The position numbers and the translations under genes were made by a program. The notes beneath the pieces were generated by a model. The model had not been told where the DNA came from, searched no databases, and saw only the letters and a list, made by a program, of their open reading frames with translations. From assembly GCA_016938655.1 (NCBI GenBank), contig JAFGUG010000023.1, positions 62,001 through 126,000 on the forward strand: a stretch of 64,000 bases of DNA. Reading direction: 5' to 3'. How positions within the stretch are numbered: position 1 is the first letter of the stretch; each line of letters starts with the position of its first letter. The stretch comes from Thiotrichales bacterium. Its GTDB lineage: Bacteria > Pseudomonadota > Gammaproteobacteria > Thiomicrospirales > Thiomicrospiraceae. Positions 8,599 to 18,510 of the stretch are shown here, one piece after another.

Positions 8599-11500
8599 GT
8601 GTCTAGCTTTATTATTGATAACAAAACAACAGAAAAACTGTATGAATATTTAGAATCGAATATTTCAAACGAATCCAAAGTTTCGTTATTAATCCAGGCC
8701 CTTACCCTTTCTGGTTTTGAAGCACTTGAAAAACCATTATCCAAATCCTCTACCCAACTTATCCTTGCAACCAATAAAACGCCCTTAGCACAAAGAATTG
8801 CTTGCGAATCAGGTGAAGAAAAACTTCTAAATCGACTCAACCAAAAGGACTTAGCAAAGCGTTTATTAAAGTGGTTAAACACCAAGGTTGAAATCAAGGG
8901 CATCCCTGAAAACCGAATAACCCAAAACCTATTCCATATTGAAAACGCACAAGGCCAAAGCTTTATCCAAGGTTCATCCCCTCTTACGGCTTCGGGGTTA
9001 GGCTTGATTCAATCAACTCGTCTTGAAATGAATATGGGCGAAACAATCCCTTCACAAACAGAAGCTTTAAAAACTTGGTTTGATTCTCTCTGGAATGACA
9101 ATACCACCTCTCAAAACATTTTAGCCGACTTAAAATCAGCAACTGAATTACTCGCCCAAGATCAAACCCCAGAAACCATCTACTTTTTAACCTTGTACAA
9201 AATCTTTAATGATTTACTCGAAGATATTGATGAAGAATCGATTGTCAAAACAAAAACAGGGTTTAAAGAAACACGAGTTTGGGACAAGCTTTATAAATTT
9301 CAAAAAGATGGTGTGCTTGGAATCATCGACAAGCTAGAACGTCATAACGGCTGCATACTTGCAGACTCTGTGGGTTTGGGTAAAACCTTTGAAGCCCTTG
9401 CGGTTATTAAATATTACGAACTTCGAAACGACCGTGTTTTAGTACTGGCACCCAAAAAACTAAGGGACAACTGGACTTTATATACCCAAAACGACAAACG
9501 TAACCTGCTTGCCCAAGACCGTTTTAGTTACGATGTTTTGAACCATACCGATTTAACCCGTGAAAAAGGTCTATCAGGAGACATTAACCTAGAAACCGTT
9601 AATTGGGGTAACTATGACCTTATCGTGATAGATGAATCACACAATTTTAGAAACGCCAGCACCTCAGATGTAAGACATACTCGCTACTCTAAACTGATGG
9701 AAGACATTATTTCCAAAGGTGTTAGAACCAAGGTATTAATGCTATCAGCCACACCCGTTAACAACCGCTTAAATGACTTAAAAAATCAAATTGCATTTGT
9801 CACCGAAGGAAATGATTACGCCCTTGCAGATTTGGGCATTCTAAACATCTCACAAACCCTTAAACGCACCCAGAGCAAGTTTAATGAATGGTTAAAGCTG
9901 CCAGATGCCAGTCGTACTACTGAAAACCTGCTTAATACAGTGAACTTTGATTATTTCAAATTACTCGATCTATTAACAATTGCTCGTTCTCGTAAGCACA
10001 TTGAGAAATACTACAATTTAGAAGAAATTGGTCAATTTCCTACCAGACTAAAACCACACAATATCCAAGCTGACTTCGATACGTTATCTGAATTTCCATC
10101 TCTTAGAGAGATAAATAAAACCATTAGTCGTTTAAATATGAGCACCTTCTCACCACTGAAATACGTTCAACTCAATAAACGTAAAGACTACGAGAAAAAA
10201 TACGATACACGCTTAAAAGATAGCCAATCTGTATTTTCTCAACTGGATCGTGAAAAAAGCTTAGTTGGTTTAATTAAAATCAATATGCTTAAACGTTTGG
10301 AAAGCTCCATCCACTCTTTCCACCTAACAGCTGAACGCCTGCTTAAAGACGTTGAAAGACGAATCAGCCAATTAGAACACCACGCTCAGGGTGAAGTGGA
10401 AGAACTCAAAATATTAGAAACTGACATTGATTCAGCAGAACTTGAAGCATTAATGGTGGGGAACAAGGTCAAAGTGCTGATTCAAGATATGGATCAGGCT
10501 CAGTGGATGTACGACCTAAAAGAAGACCAGCGTTATCTAATCGAAATTGTAAATGCCGCCAAAGCCATCACCGCTGAACGTGATCAAAAACTGAAATTAC
10601 TTAAACAACAAATCAGTAACAAAATTCAAAATCCATTAAATCCAGATAACAAGAAAATCATTATCTTTACCGCTTTTGCCGACACTGCACTATACCTTTA
10701 TAAACACCTATCAGACTGGGCTAAGGAAGAGCACAATATTTATTCAGCACTGGTTGTTGGAGCGGGAACCAATAAAACCACCAACAAACTAGTACGTTCA
10801 GATTTAAATGAAATTCTGACCGCTTTCTCGCCCATTTCAAAAGAACGAGATAAAACGGGCTTACCCGATGAAGCGGAAATTGACCTGCTCATCGCAACCG
10901 ACTGTATTTCAGAAGGTCAAAACCTTCAAGATGGTGATTTTCTCATTAACTATGACATTCACTGGAATCCTGTGAGGATCATCCAACGGTTCGGTCGAAT
11001 TGACCGCTTGGGCTCAAAAAACACCCAAATACAGCTGGTTAACTTCTGGCCAAATATGGAGCTAGATGAATACATAGACCTAGAAGCACGTGTATCAGGT
11101 CGAATGGTACTTTTGGATGTAAGTGCCACAGGTGAAGAAAACATCATTGATGCGAACAATGCCGGCAGAATGCGAGATTTAGACTACCGCAGAAAGCAGC
11201 TTAAAGAATTGCAAGACACCGTTTTAGATTTAGAAGACATTTCCGGTGGTTTATCCATTACAGACCTAACCCTCAATGATTTTAAAATCGATTTATCTAA
11301 TCAACTTAAAACCCACAGTGAGATATTAGAAAACTCGCCCAATGGCTTGTATTCAGTTATACAGTTAGATGACCATCTACAAAACGCAGGCTTACAACCA
11401 GGCGTTTTATTCTGTTTAAAAAGTCTAAGTGAAGACTTTGCCAAAACCCATCAAAGCAATGAACCTTACGCCCTTTACCCATATTTCCTAGTGTATGTGG

Positions 11501-11799
11501 CACAAGACCAAACCATTACCCTGCCTTACACCCAAGCTAAGAAGACATTAGATATTTTAAAAAAACACAGCTTAGGCAATAAAACCCCTAACCAAGCCTT
11601 GTTTAAACAAGTTCAAAGTTCAACTCAGTACCAAGCACACTTAAAATCAGCTATTGAACATATTCAAGGTAAAAAAGCCGAAGAAGGGATTAATAGCCTG
11701 TTTACTCGTGGCGGCACTCAACTCGATGCTTTTAGTGGCACAACTGATTTTGAAGTCATCAGCTATCTAGTATTAGTCAATACAGTCGAGGAAAACTAG
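8599..11799 (+). CDS. SNF2-family (SF2) helicase with PLD-like N-terminal region
   Basis: 1066 aa; Walker A LADSVGLGKTFEALAV, DESH box (IVIDESHNFRN), SATPVNNRLNDL, helicase C motifs (TDCISEGQNLQDGDFLINYDIHWNPVRIIQRFGRIDRLGS). N-terminus contains FIQGSSPLTASGLG, like a PLD second half-motif. GTG start with RBS. Confidence 0.9.
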   Translation: MSSFIIDNKTTEKLYEYLESNISNESKVSLLIQALTLSGFEALEKPLSKSSTQLILATNKTPLAQRIACESGEEKLLNRLNQKDLAKRLLKWLNTKVEIKGIPENRITQNLFHIENAQGQSFIQGSSPLTASGLGLIQSTRLEMNMGETIPSQTEALKTWFDSLWNDNTTSQNILADLKSATELLAQDQTPETIYFLTLYKIFNDLLEDIDEESIVKTKTGFKETRVWDKLYKFQKDGVLGIIDKLERHNGCILADSVGLGKTFEALAVIKYYELRNDRVLVLAPKKLRDNWTLYTQNDKRNLLAQDRFSYDVLNHTDLTREKGLSGDINLETVNWGNYDLIVIDESHNFRNASTSDVRHTRYSKLMEDIISKGVRTKVLMLSATPVNNRLNDLKNQIAFVTEGNDYALADLGILNISQTLKRTQSKFNEWLKLPDASRTTENLLNTVNFDYFKLLDLLTIARSRKHIEKYYNLEEIGQFPTRLKPHNIQADFDTLSEFPSLREINKTISRLNMSTFSPLKYVQLNKRKDYEKKYDTRLKDSQSVFSQLDREKSLVGLIKINMLKRLESSIHSFHLTAERLLKDVERRISQLEHHAQGEVEELKILETDIDSAELEALMVGNKVKVLIQDMDQAQWMYDLKEDQRYLIEIVNAAKAITAERDQKLKLLKQQISNKIQNPLNPDNKKIIIFTAFADTALYLYKHLSDWAKEEHNIYSALVVGAGTNKTTNKLVRSDLNEILTAFSPISKERDKTGLPDEAEIDLLIATDCISEGQNLQDGDFLINYDIHWNPVRIIQRFGRIDRLGSKNTQIQLVNFWPNMELDEYIDLEARVSGRMVLLDVSATGEENIIDANNAGRMRDLDYRRKQLKELQDTVLDLEDISGGLSITDLTLNDFKIDLSNQLKTHSEILENSPNGLYSVIQLDDHLQNAGLQPGVLFCLKSLSEDFAKTHQSNEPYALYPYFLVYVAQDQTITLPYTQAKKTLDILKKHSLGNKTPNQALFKQVQSSTQYQAHLKSAIEHIQGKKAEEGINSLFTRGGTQLDAFSGTTDFEVISYLVLVNTVEEN

Positions 11800-11801
11800 G
11801 C

Positions 11802-12623
11802 GTGTCTTTTATCGAGTCATTCAACTTCCCTTCTCCGCTTCTCATTAACCAAAAACTCACTAAAAAGAGTTTTTATGAAATGGGCAGCCTTAGTAATGCC
11901 CAACAAAAGCTATTACAAGAACACGTTGACACGATTGAACTCTCCGCACACCTAACCGCTGATAAAACGAATATCCCTGTATATAAAACTGATAAAAATG
12001 AATATCTCGAAATCTTGCTCATTGAAGTTCAACTTAAAAATAACCAGGCCTGGTCAGATTCCAGTAATAAACAAAGCAGTAAACACATTAAATCACTACA
12101 CGAACTATTTCATAAAGCCATTCCCTACCCAGTAGTTCTTATAATCCACTCAGGGCAACAGAGCCAGTTATCATTGGCTGAAAAGTTCATCAATCAAGCC
12201 GATATAGAGAATGACAAACTCATTATGAATGAACTCATTCAAACTGACTGGCTAGACCCAAACCAATTGCAACCAGAAGAACAGCTATTCTTAGATTCCA
12301 TACAATACAACCAACTCCATAAGCAAAACCTTTACACCTTTTACCAAAGCCTGATCCAACGTTTTACCGCTCTATTGCTTGCAAAACAAACGGGTAAATT
12401 CCATTTAGCCTCACCATTAGAGCAACCTAGACAAAACGATATTCACCAACAGCGCCAAAAGCTAAAAACTATTATGCAACTGGACAGGGAAATCACTGAA
12501 CTCAAAAACAAAATAGCCAACTGCAATCAGTTCAATGAAAAAGTAGAACTCAATATGCAATTACAAAAGCTAAATAACCAACTAAAACAGGTGAAATGGC
12601 ATTTACAGCAAAACTGTTTATAA
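11802..12623 (+). CDS. DUF4391-like protein
   Basis: 273 aa, GTG start just after the SNF2 stop; length, internal pattern and position next to SNF2 helicase and Mod match DUF4391 proteins as I remember them. Confidence 0.7.
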   Translation: MSFIESFNFPSPLLINQKLTKKSFYEMGSLSNAQQKLLQEHVDTIELSAHLTADKTNIPVYKTDKNEYLEILLIEVQLKNNQAWSDSSNKQSSKHIKSLHELFHKAIPYPVVLIIHSGQQSQLSLAEKFINQADIENDKLIMNELIQTDWLDPNQLQPEEQLFLDSIQYNQLHKQNLYTFYQSLIQRFTALLLAKQTGKFHLASPLEQPRQNDIHQQRQKLKTIMQLDREITELKNKIANCNQFNEKVELNMQLQKLNNQLKQVKWHLQQNCL

Positions 12624-12714
12624 TGGGGTTCAACAATACCCCTCCTGCTACCCAAGTCTTTTTAAGACAAGAACAGCACCCTGCGAGGGGTTACTTGTTT
12701 TTGAGGAATGAAAA

Positions 12715-13815
12715 GTGAATCAACAAACAGATCTAAGAGGTTACCTTCCTCCTAAATTACCGTTAGAACAAGCACTAGAAACCAAAACCGTGCTTAAAAA
12801 AACCATCTCTGCCAATGTCGCTTTGGCAAGGTTAAATGGTGTTACGGCTCTTATTCCCAACCAAGCTGTTTTAATCAACTCTTTGATTTTGCAAGAAGCA
12901 AAAGATTCCAGTGAAATCGAAAACATCATTACCACGCACGATGACTTATACCGTTCAACCATAGACCAAACCAATTTATCTCAATCGGTTAAAGAGGTGC
13001 AATATTACGGTGAAGCACTGCGTAAGGGTTTTGAGCTAGTTACCCAAAACAAACTCCTGCTTACAAAAGACATTGTGCAAGTTCAATCGATTCTAGAAAA
13101 AAACGATGCGGGCATTCGTAAACAAGGTGGCACCAAACTTAAAAACGACCAAACGGGCGAAGTAATATTTACCCCACCACAGTATGAAATTGATATTCGT
13201 GATGCTCTCGCCAACCTAGAACAATACATTAATGATTCAGAATTGGATGATATAGACCCACTGATTAAGATGGCGATTATCCATCACCAGTTTGAAACCA
13301 TACACCCGTTTTACGATGGTAACGGGCGTACAGGCCGAATCCTCAATATTCTGTACTTGGTTTTAAATGGGTTGCTTGATTTGCCAATTCTCTACCTCAG
13401 CCGTTACATCACAACCCATAAATCGGATTATTACGATTTATTGCAAAGAGTAAGAACTGAACAGGCTTGGGAAGAATGGATTTTATTTATGCTGGATGGT
13501 ATTGAACAAACCGCCAATCAGACCATTGACTTAATACAGAAAATCGACAAATTAATGTCTGAAACAGCCACGGTGATTCAGCAGAAATCACCCAAACTCT
13601 ACTCCAAAGACTTATTGGAGGTACTGTTTGTTCATCCCTACACCAAAATTGAATTTACCGAGCAAGCTATGAATGTTTCAAGGAAAACCGCTTCAACCTA
13701 TTTAAATAAATTGGTTGATCTGGATATACTGCACCCCGTCAAAATGGGTAAAAGCAAATACTTTATTAACACTCGCTTTTATCAACTTTTAAGTGGCAAG
13801 CTACCTAATGAGTAA
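12715..13815 (+). CDS. Fic family protein with N-terminal inhibitory helix and C-terminal winged-helix region
   Basis: 366 aa; Fic motif HPFYDGNGRTGR, inhibitory motif SSEIEN (S/T-x3-E-N); GTG start. Confidence 0.93.
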   Translation: MNQQTDLRGYLPPKLPLEQALETKTVLKKTISANVALARLNGVTALIPNQAVLINSLILQEAKDSSEIENIITTHDDLYRSTIDQTNLSQSVKEVQYYGEALRKGFELVTQNKLLLTKDIVQVQSILEKNDAGIRKQGGTKLKNDQTGEVIFTPPQYEIDIRDALANLEQYINDSELDDIDPLIKMAIIHHQFETIHPFYDGNGRTGRILNILYLVLNGLLDLPILYLSRYITTHKSDYYDLLQRVRTEQAWEEWILFMLDGIEQTANQTIDLIQKIDKLMSETATVIQQKSPKLYSKDLLEVLFVHPYTKIEFTEQAMNVSRKTASTYLNKLVDLDILHPVKMGKSKYFINTRFYQLLSGKLPNE

Positions 13816-13930
13816 AAAACACCAAAAATGTAACATGACCTAAATAACATGAGTAAAAAACAACAAAATTTACTCACGTTGACCAACGAACAAGTAAAAA
13901 ACGCAAGAATTTACCCAAACAGGAAACACC

Positions 13931-15583
13931 ATGACCCAAGCACCCGACATTCAAACACTTAACGGCCAAAGTATGAACCTAACCGAGCACAATATCGAAC
14001 AGTTAAAACAGCTATTCCCCAATGTGTTTACAGAAGGCAAAATTGACTTTGAAGCCCTTAAATCTGAGCTGGGTGAATTTACTGAAACCGATAACGAACG
14101 TTACCAATTTACTTGGAATGGTAAGGAGCAAGCCAAACGCATTGCCACCACGCCAACTTTGGGAACCTTACGCCCAGCACCAGATGAATCGGTGAATTGG
14201 GACACCACCGAAAATATGTATATTGAGGGGGATAACCTAGAAGTCTTAAAGCTCCTGCAAAAATCCTATTTTGGCAAAGTCAAAATGATCTATATCGACC
14301 CGCCATACAATACTGGGAATGATTTTGTTTACAAGGATGATTTTAAAGATAACCTATCAAATTATCAGCGTCTTACTGGTCAAAAAGATGACGAAGGCAA
14401 TCCCCTTACCACGAATACAGACAGTTCAGGACGATACCATTCCAACTGGCTGAATATGATGTACCCTCGCCTTAAACTCGCTAGAAACCTGCTTAAAGAC
14501 GATGGTGTGATTTTTATCTCTATTGATGACAATGAAGTGCATAACCTTAGAAAGATTTGTGATGAAATTTTTGGAGAGGGTAAATTTATAGGAGCAATTG
14601 CCTGGCAACATAGCTTACAAGGCAAAGGATACTCAGGTAAGCTATCCATCCACCATAACTATATTATCTGTTATTGCAAATCACCTTCTTTTGAACTTGG
14701 TATGTTTAAAAGAACAGACGAAGACAACAAAAACTACTCGAATCCCGATAATGACCCAAATGGCGAATGGAGAACAGGGGATGTTAGAAATGCACTTTAT
14801 AGGCCTAATTTAATATATCCAATTAAAACTCCTTCTGGAAATGAAATACAACCACCAGAAAAGGGGTGGCGTTGGAGTCAAGGGACGGTTCAAGAAAAAA
14901 TTAAAACTGGTGAGATTATTTTTAGCAAAGATGAATCTAGAATAATTAGAAAAATTTATTTAAAAAACCAAGAAGGAAGAGTCCCTGAAAGTTTGTTTCT
15001 AGGGAAAATTTTTGGAACGTCAAGAGATGCAAATTCAGAATTAAAAAAGCTTTTTGGTGATAATGTACCTTTTGACACACCCAAGCCTACATTACTTATA
15101 TCTAAACTATGTGAACTGAATCTACACAAAAATGAAATCGCACTGGACTTTTTTTCAGGTTCAGGCACCACAGCAGATTCAATAATGCAAGTAAATGCAG
15201 AAGATGATGGCAATCGAAAATTTATTTGTGTGCAAATACCAGAGCCTAGTCCAGATGACTCTGTGGCTAACAAATCTGGTTACAAAACCATAGCCGAAAT
15301 TGGTAAAGAACGCATTCGCCGTGCTGCTAAAAAAATTAAAGAAGAGCACCCTGATACCCAAGCGGACCTAGGATTTAAAGTCTTTAAACTTGATACCTCT
15401 AATATAAAAAAATGGCAACCTAACCTAGACGACTTAAATAACGACCTGCTATCAGCTGTGGATAACATTCTGCCAGACCGCACCAGCCAAGATTTGCTCT
15501 TTGAAGTGATCGTCAAATACGGTCTACCTTTAACCCTACCCATTGAACAAATCAACATTCAAAACAACGGTCAAGCCTACTAG
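13931..15583 (+). CDS. Type III RM DNA adenine methyltransferase Mod (N-terminal 550 aa, ends at in-frame TAG)
   Basis: Motif IV DPPYNTG, motif I LDFFSGSGTTADS; frame continues after TAG with a conserved Mod C-terminus. Confidence 0.93.
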   Translation: MTQAPDIQTLNGQSMNLTEHNIEQLKQLFPNVFTEGKIDFEALKSELGEFTETDNERYQFTWNGKEQAKRIATTPTLGTLRPAPDESVNWDTTENMYIEGDNLEVLKLLQKSYFGKVKMIYIDPPYNTGNDFVYKDDFKDNLSNYQRLTGQKDDEGNPLTTNTDSSGRYHSNWLNMMYPRLKLARNLLKDDGVIFISIDDNEVHNLRKICDEIFGEGKFIGAIAWQHSLQGKGYSGKLSIHHNYIICYCKSPSFELGMFKRTDEDNKNYSNPDNDPNGEWRTGDVRNALYRPNLIYPIKTPSGNEIQPPEKGWRWSQGTVQEKIKTGEIIFSKDESRIIRKIYLKNQEGRVPESLFLGKIFGTSRDANSELKKLFGDNVPFDTPKPTLLISKLCELNLHKNEIALDFFSGSGTTADSIMQVNAEDDGNRKFICVQIPEPSPDDSVANKSGYKTIAEIGKERIRRAAKKIKEEHPDTQADLGFKVFKLDTSNIKKWQPNLDDLNNDLLSAVDNILPDRTSQDLLFEVIVKYGLPLTLPIEQINIQNNGQAY

Positions 15584-15793
15584 GCCTGGAATGTCGCAAA
15601 CAATGCAATGATAGCCTGTTTTGACGAAAACCTAACCCTAGAAGCCGTTCAAGCTATCGCCGCCCTAAGCACCCTAGAAAACCCAGTGCTAAGAGTCGTC
15701 TTCCGAGACACCAGCTTCCAAAACGACATAACCAAAACCAACGCCATCCAACGCCTAAAACAAGCCGGCATTGAAGATGTTTTGAGTATTTAA
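15584..15793 (+). pseudogene. C-terminal fragment of Mod in the same frame as 13931-15583
   Basis: AWNVANNAMIACFDENLTLEAVQAIAALSTLENPVLRVVFRDTSFQNDITKTNAIQRLKQAGIEDVLSI, the usual end of type III Mod proteins. Possible reinitiation ATG at 15608. Confidence 0.85.
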
Positions 15794-15808
15794 ATAAGGA
15801 ACATAACT

Positions 15809-17821
15809 ATGAATTCAAGCTACTTTTATACTCAAATTCAAGAAAATGAAACAAATCGCCAAATACTAAACAACATAAAATCATATGCTGAAACTAATAA
15901 AAAACAAACGTTCGTTGTTAATCGACCATTAGGAGATAAAAAGTACAATTATAACTACCAAGATAATGCCCTAATCCTTTTAATACCAAAGCACAAAATC
16001 ATATTCTTAGATCTGCATGGAAATAACGAAGACTTTGAAGAGTTTCTAGATGAATTCGTGGAAGATCTTGGATATATTTCTGACAAGTTCATGTATAAAG
16101 AATCTATTGGTAGACCCAAAACATGGAAAAAAAATATAACAACAAGTATCGATCTGACTAGTCATAATGACTCAATAGCTAAAATTATTGACCAAAGCAT
16201 TTTGACGCCAGAGAACCAAAGAATATGTGAGTTAGTGATTTCTTTAATTACAGGAAGTATTAATGATATAGAAAAAATTGGTGTTGAAACTCCTGAAACA
16301 CTGTTAGATAAAGTTAAAAGTAAAATTATTTTATTTGATGGAGAACAAACAAGATTTATATATCAAGAAAACACAAAAAAAAGAACATCTATTCAAGGCT
16401 TATCCGGTACCGGCAAAACTGAATTATTACTTCATAAATTAAAAGAGTTATATACAACTAAGAAAGACTCAAGAATCATGTTTACCTGTTTTAATGAAAT
16501 CTTAGCATCAAGTTTACGGAAAAGAATTCCGGACTTTTTTAATTTTATGAAAGTAGAAGAACAAATTCTTTGGCATGAACGACTATGGATGGTTAGGTCT
16601 TGGGGATCCCGAAACAATAAAAACTCAGGAACTTATCGCTACATTTGTGATTACTATGGCATTGACTTTAACGCCTATAATTACAACATGTCTTTTGATA
16701 AAGCTTGTTCAATCGCAATTACCGAAATCAAGAGTATTTTCTCAAATGAAGGTGCTAGACAAGCTTTTGACTATGTTCTCATAGATGAAAGTCAAGATTT
16801 TCCAAGTTCATTTTTTGAGCTCTGTGAATTAGTTACCAACAATACCGTGTACGTAGCAGGAGATATATTTCAAAATATTTTTGATGCGAACCCAAACAAC
16901 TCCACCAATACAGATTTTATTTTGAATCGCTGTTACAGAACTGACCCTAGAACTTTGATGTTTGCTCACGCTGTTGGAATGGGGCTTTTTGAAGAGCACA
17001 AATTAAATTGGCTTGAAGACAGTGCATGGAAAGCATGTGGTTATCTAATTAATAAACAAGACAACACCTACTATTTATCCAGAGAACCAATTAGACGATT
17101 CGAGGACCTTGATATTGAAAAATTCGAAAGTATTAAACTAAAAACAATAGAGTTTGAATCAGCAATAGACGTTATAAATAATTTAATCACAATTATTAAA
17201 GATTTGAAAAATGAAAACAACACTCTAACACCTGATGACATTGCCATCATATTTTTAAATGATGGAAAAAGAACTTATAACCTCATCGACCAAACAGCAA
17301 GAGAAATTTTTACTGAATTTCAATGGAGTGTAAACAAAGCATATGAGAGCAAAAGCAAAATACCAGGTACATTGTTTATAAGTAATAGAAACAATGTTAA
17401 AGGCTTGGAGTTTCCTTTTGTCATCTGCGTATCTTCTGATTTAAAGCATGATTTAAAATATAGAAACGCTCTTTACATGTCCCTGACACGGTCATTTCTT
17501 CGTTCATATCTACTTTTATCAAACAGAAACTATATTGCCCCTATTGAAGAGGGTGTAAAAGAAATAAACGCCTCTGGTGTTATTAAAACAAGAGAACCAA
17601 ATCAAGCAGAAAAAGACAAAATAAAACAAACAATTATAGAATTTAATAAAGAATACAGTATGTCGTACAGGGAATTTTTATATGCTATTTTTGATAAACT
17701 TGAAATAAAAAAACACAGTCGTTCAAAATTAGAAAAAATGTTAGATTCCCTTGAATTAGACGATAAGTTTAATGAATCAATTGTCATTGATTTTATTAAC
17801 CGAAACATAGATTTTATTTAG
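15809..17821 (+). CDS. SF1 (UvrD/Rep-like) helicase inserted between mod and res
   Basis: 670 aa; GLSGTGKTELLLHKL, VLIDESQDF, VAGDIFQNIF, NRCYRTDPRTL, VKGLEFPFVICV, YMSLTRSFLRSYLLLS. Confidence 0.9.
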   Translation: MNSSYFYTQIQENETNRQILNNIKSYAETNKKQTFVVNRPLGDKKYNYNYQDNALILLIPKHKIIFLDLHGNNEDFEEFLDEFVEDLGYISDKFMYKESIGRPKTWKKNITTSIDLTSHNDSIAKIIDQSILTPENQRICELVISLITGSINDIEKIGVETPETLLDKVKSKIILFDGEQTRFIYQENTKKRTSIQGLSGTGKTELLLHKLKELYTTKKDSRIMFTCFNEILASSLRKRIPDFFNFMKVEEQILWHERLWMVRSWGSRNNKNSGTYRYICDYYGIDFNAYNYNMSFDKACSIAITEIKSIFSNEGARQAFDYVLIDESQDFPSSFFELCELVTNNTVYVAGDIFQNIFDANPNNSTNTDFILNRCYRTDPRTLMFAHAVGMGLFEEHKLNWLEDSAWKACGYLINKQDNTYYLSREPIRRFEDLDIEKFESIKLKTIEFESAIDVINNLITIIKDLKNENNTLTPDDIAIIFLNDGKRTYNLIDQTAREIFTEFQWSVNKAYESKSKIPGTLFISNRNNVKGLEFPFVICVSSDLKHDLKYRNALYMSLTRSFLRSYLLLSNRNYIAPIEEGVKEINASGVIKTREPNQAEKDKIKQTIIEFNKEYSMSYREFLYAIFDKLEIKKHSRSKLEKMLDSLELDDKFNESIVIDFINRNIDFI

Positions 17822-17831
17822 TAGCATTAAA

Positions 17832-18497
17832 ATGAAAAAATTTGAATTTTACCTAAATAAAATGGATGTTGATTTATTCTTCAAGCCTATTCGGCGCAAA
17901 GAAGATTCAATTCAAGTTTTAATGAACGCTATAAAAATCATGCTATTACCAGCAATCGAAAGTGAGGAAGCACTAGGCAAATTAACCTTAATCAAAGACG
18001 GACGCATGAGTCGATTATTCTTTATTTCTGAAAAGAAAATTTTTTCAATCTTTTTCCCATTTTTCGTAAACTCGGATGATGATTGCTTAGTATTCTCGTC
18101 CTCACAAATAGATTCTATTGATCATAAAATTACTTCTGATGTTATTTCCCTTTTTTCCTGCGAAGAAAAAATTGACTCTGAATGCTTTTTAGATTTTATG
18201 GAGCCTCTATGGGAAGATCCAATAAATTACCATCGTAATATGTGGCCCTTTGTCAAAGAACTACTACTTATTGAAGATGGATACATTAGGTTCGATTATG
18301 ATCCAGACAATCACAATGAATTATTACATCCTATAAATCACTTTGACATTTTCTATTCAAGATCCCAAGTTAAGATAGGCTCTCACACCGAACTTGATGA
18401 AGAAAGGTTTATTGACATATTAGACTTAGCATCAGATTGCCATTTTTTAGCTCAATGTAATGAGATCAAAAACTGTGTAAAGAGCTTAACCAAATAA
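17832..18497 (+). CDS. Hypothetical protein, DUF2290-like
   Basis: 221 aa; IRFDYDPDNHNELLHPINHFDIFYSRSQVKIGSHTELDEERFIDIL resembles the YDP...HP..H...F pattern I associate with DUF2290; needs profile search. Confidence 0.6.
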   Translation: MKKFEFYLNKMDVDLFFKPIRRKEDSIQVLMNAIKIMLLPAIESEEALGKLTLIKDGRMSRLFFISEKKIFSIFFPFFVNSDDDCLVFSSSQIDSIDHKITSDVISLFSCEEKIDSECFLDFMEPLWEDPINYHRNMWPFVKELLLIEDGYIRFDYDPDNHNELLHPINHFDIFYSRSQVKIGSHTELDEERFIDILDLASDCHFLAQCNEIKNCVKSLTK

Positions 18498-18510
18498 AAA
18501 GAATTAAACG

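Noticed and set aside
8574-8903. Antisense 109-aa ORF over the start of the SNF2 helicase
   Set aside because: Fully opposite a strongly supported coding region; composition looks like a shadow frame.
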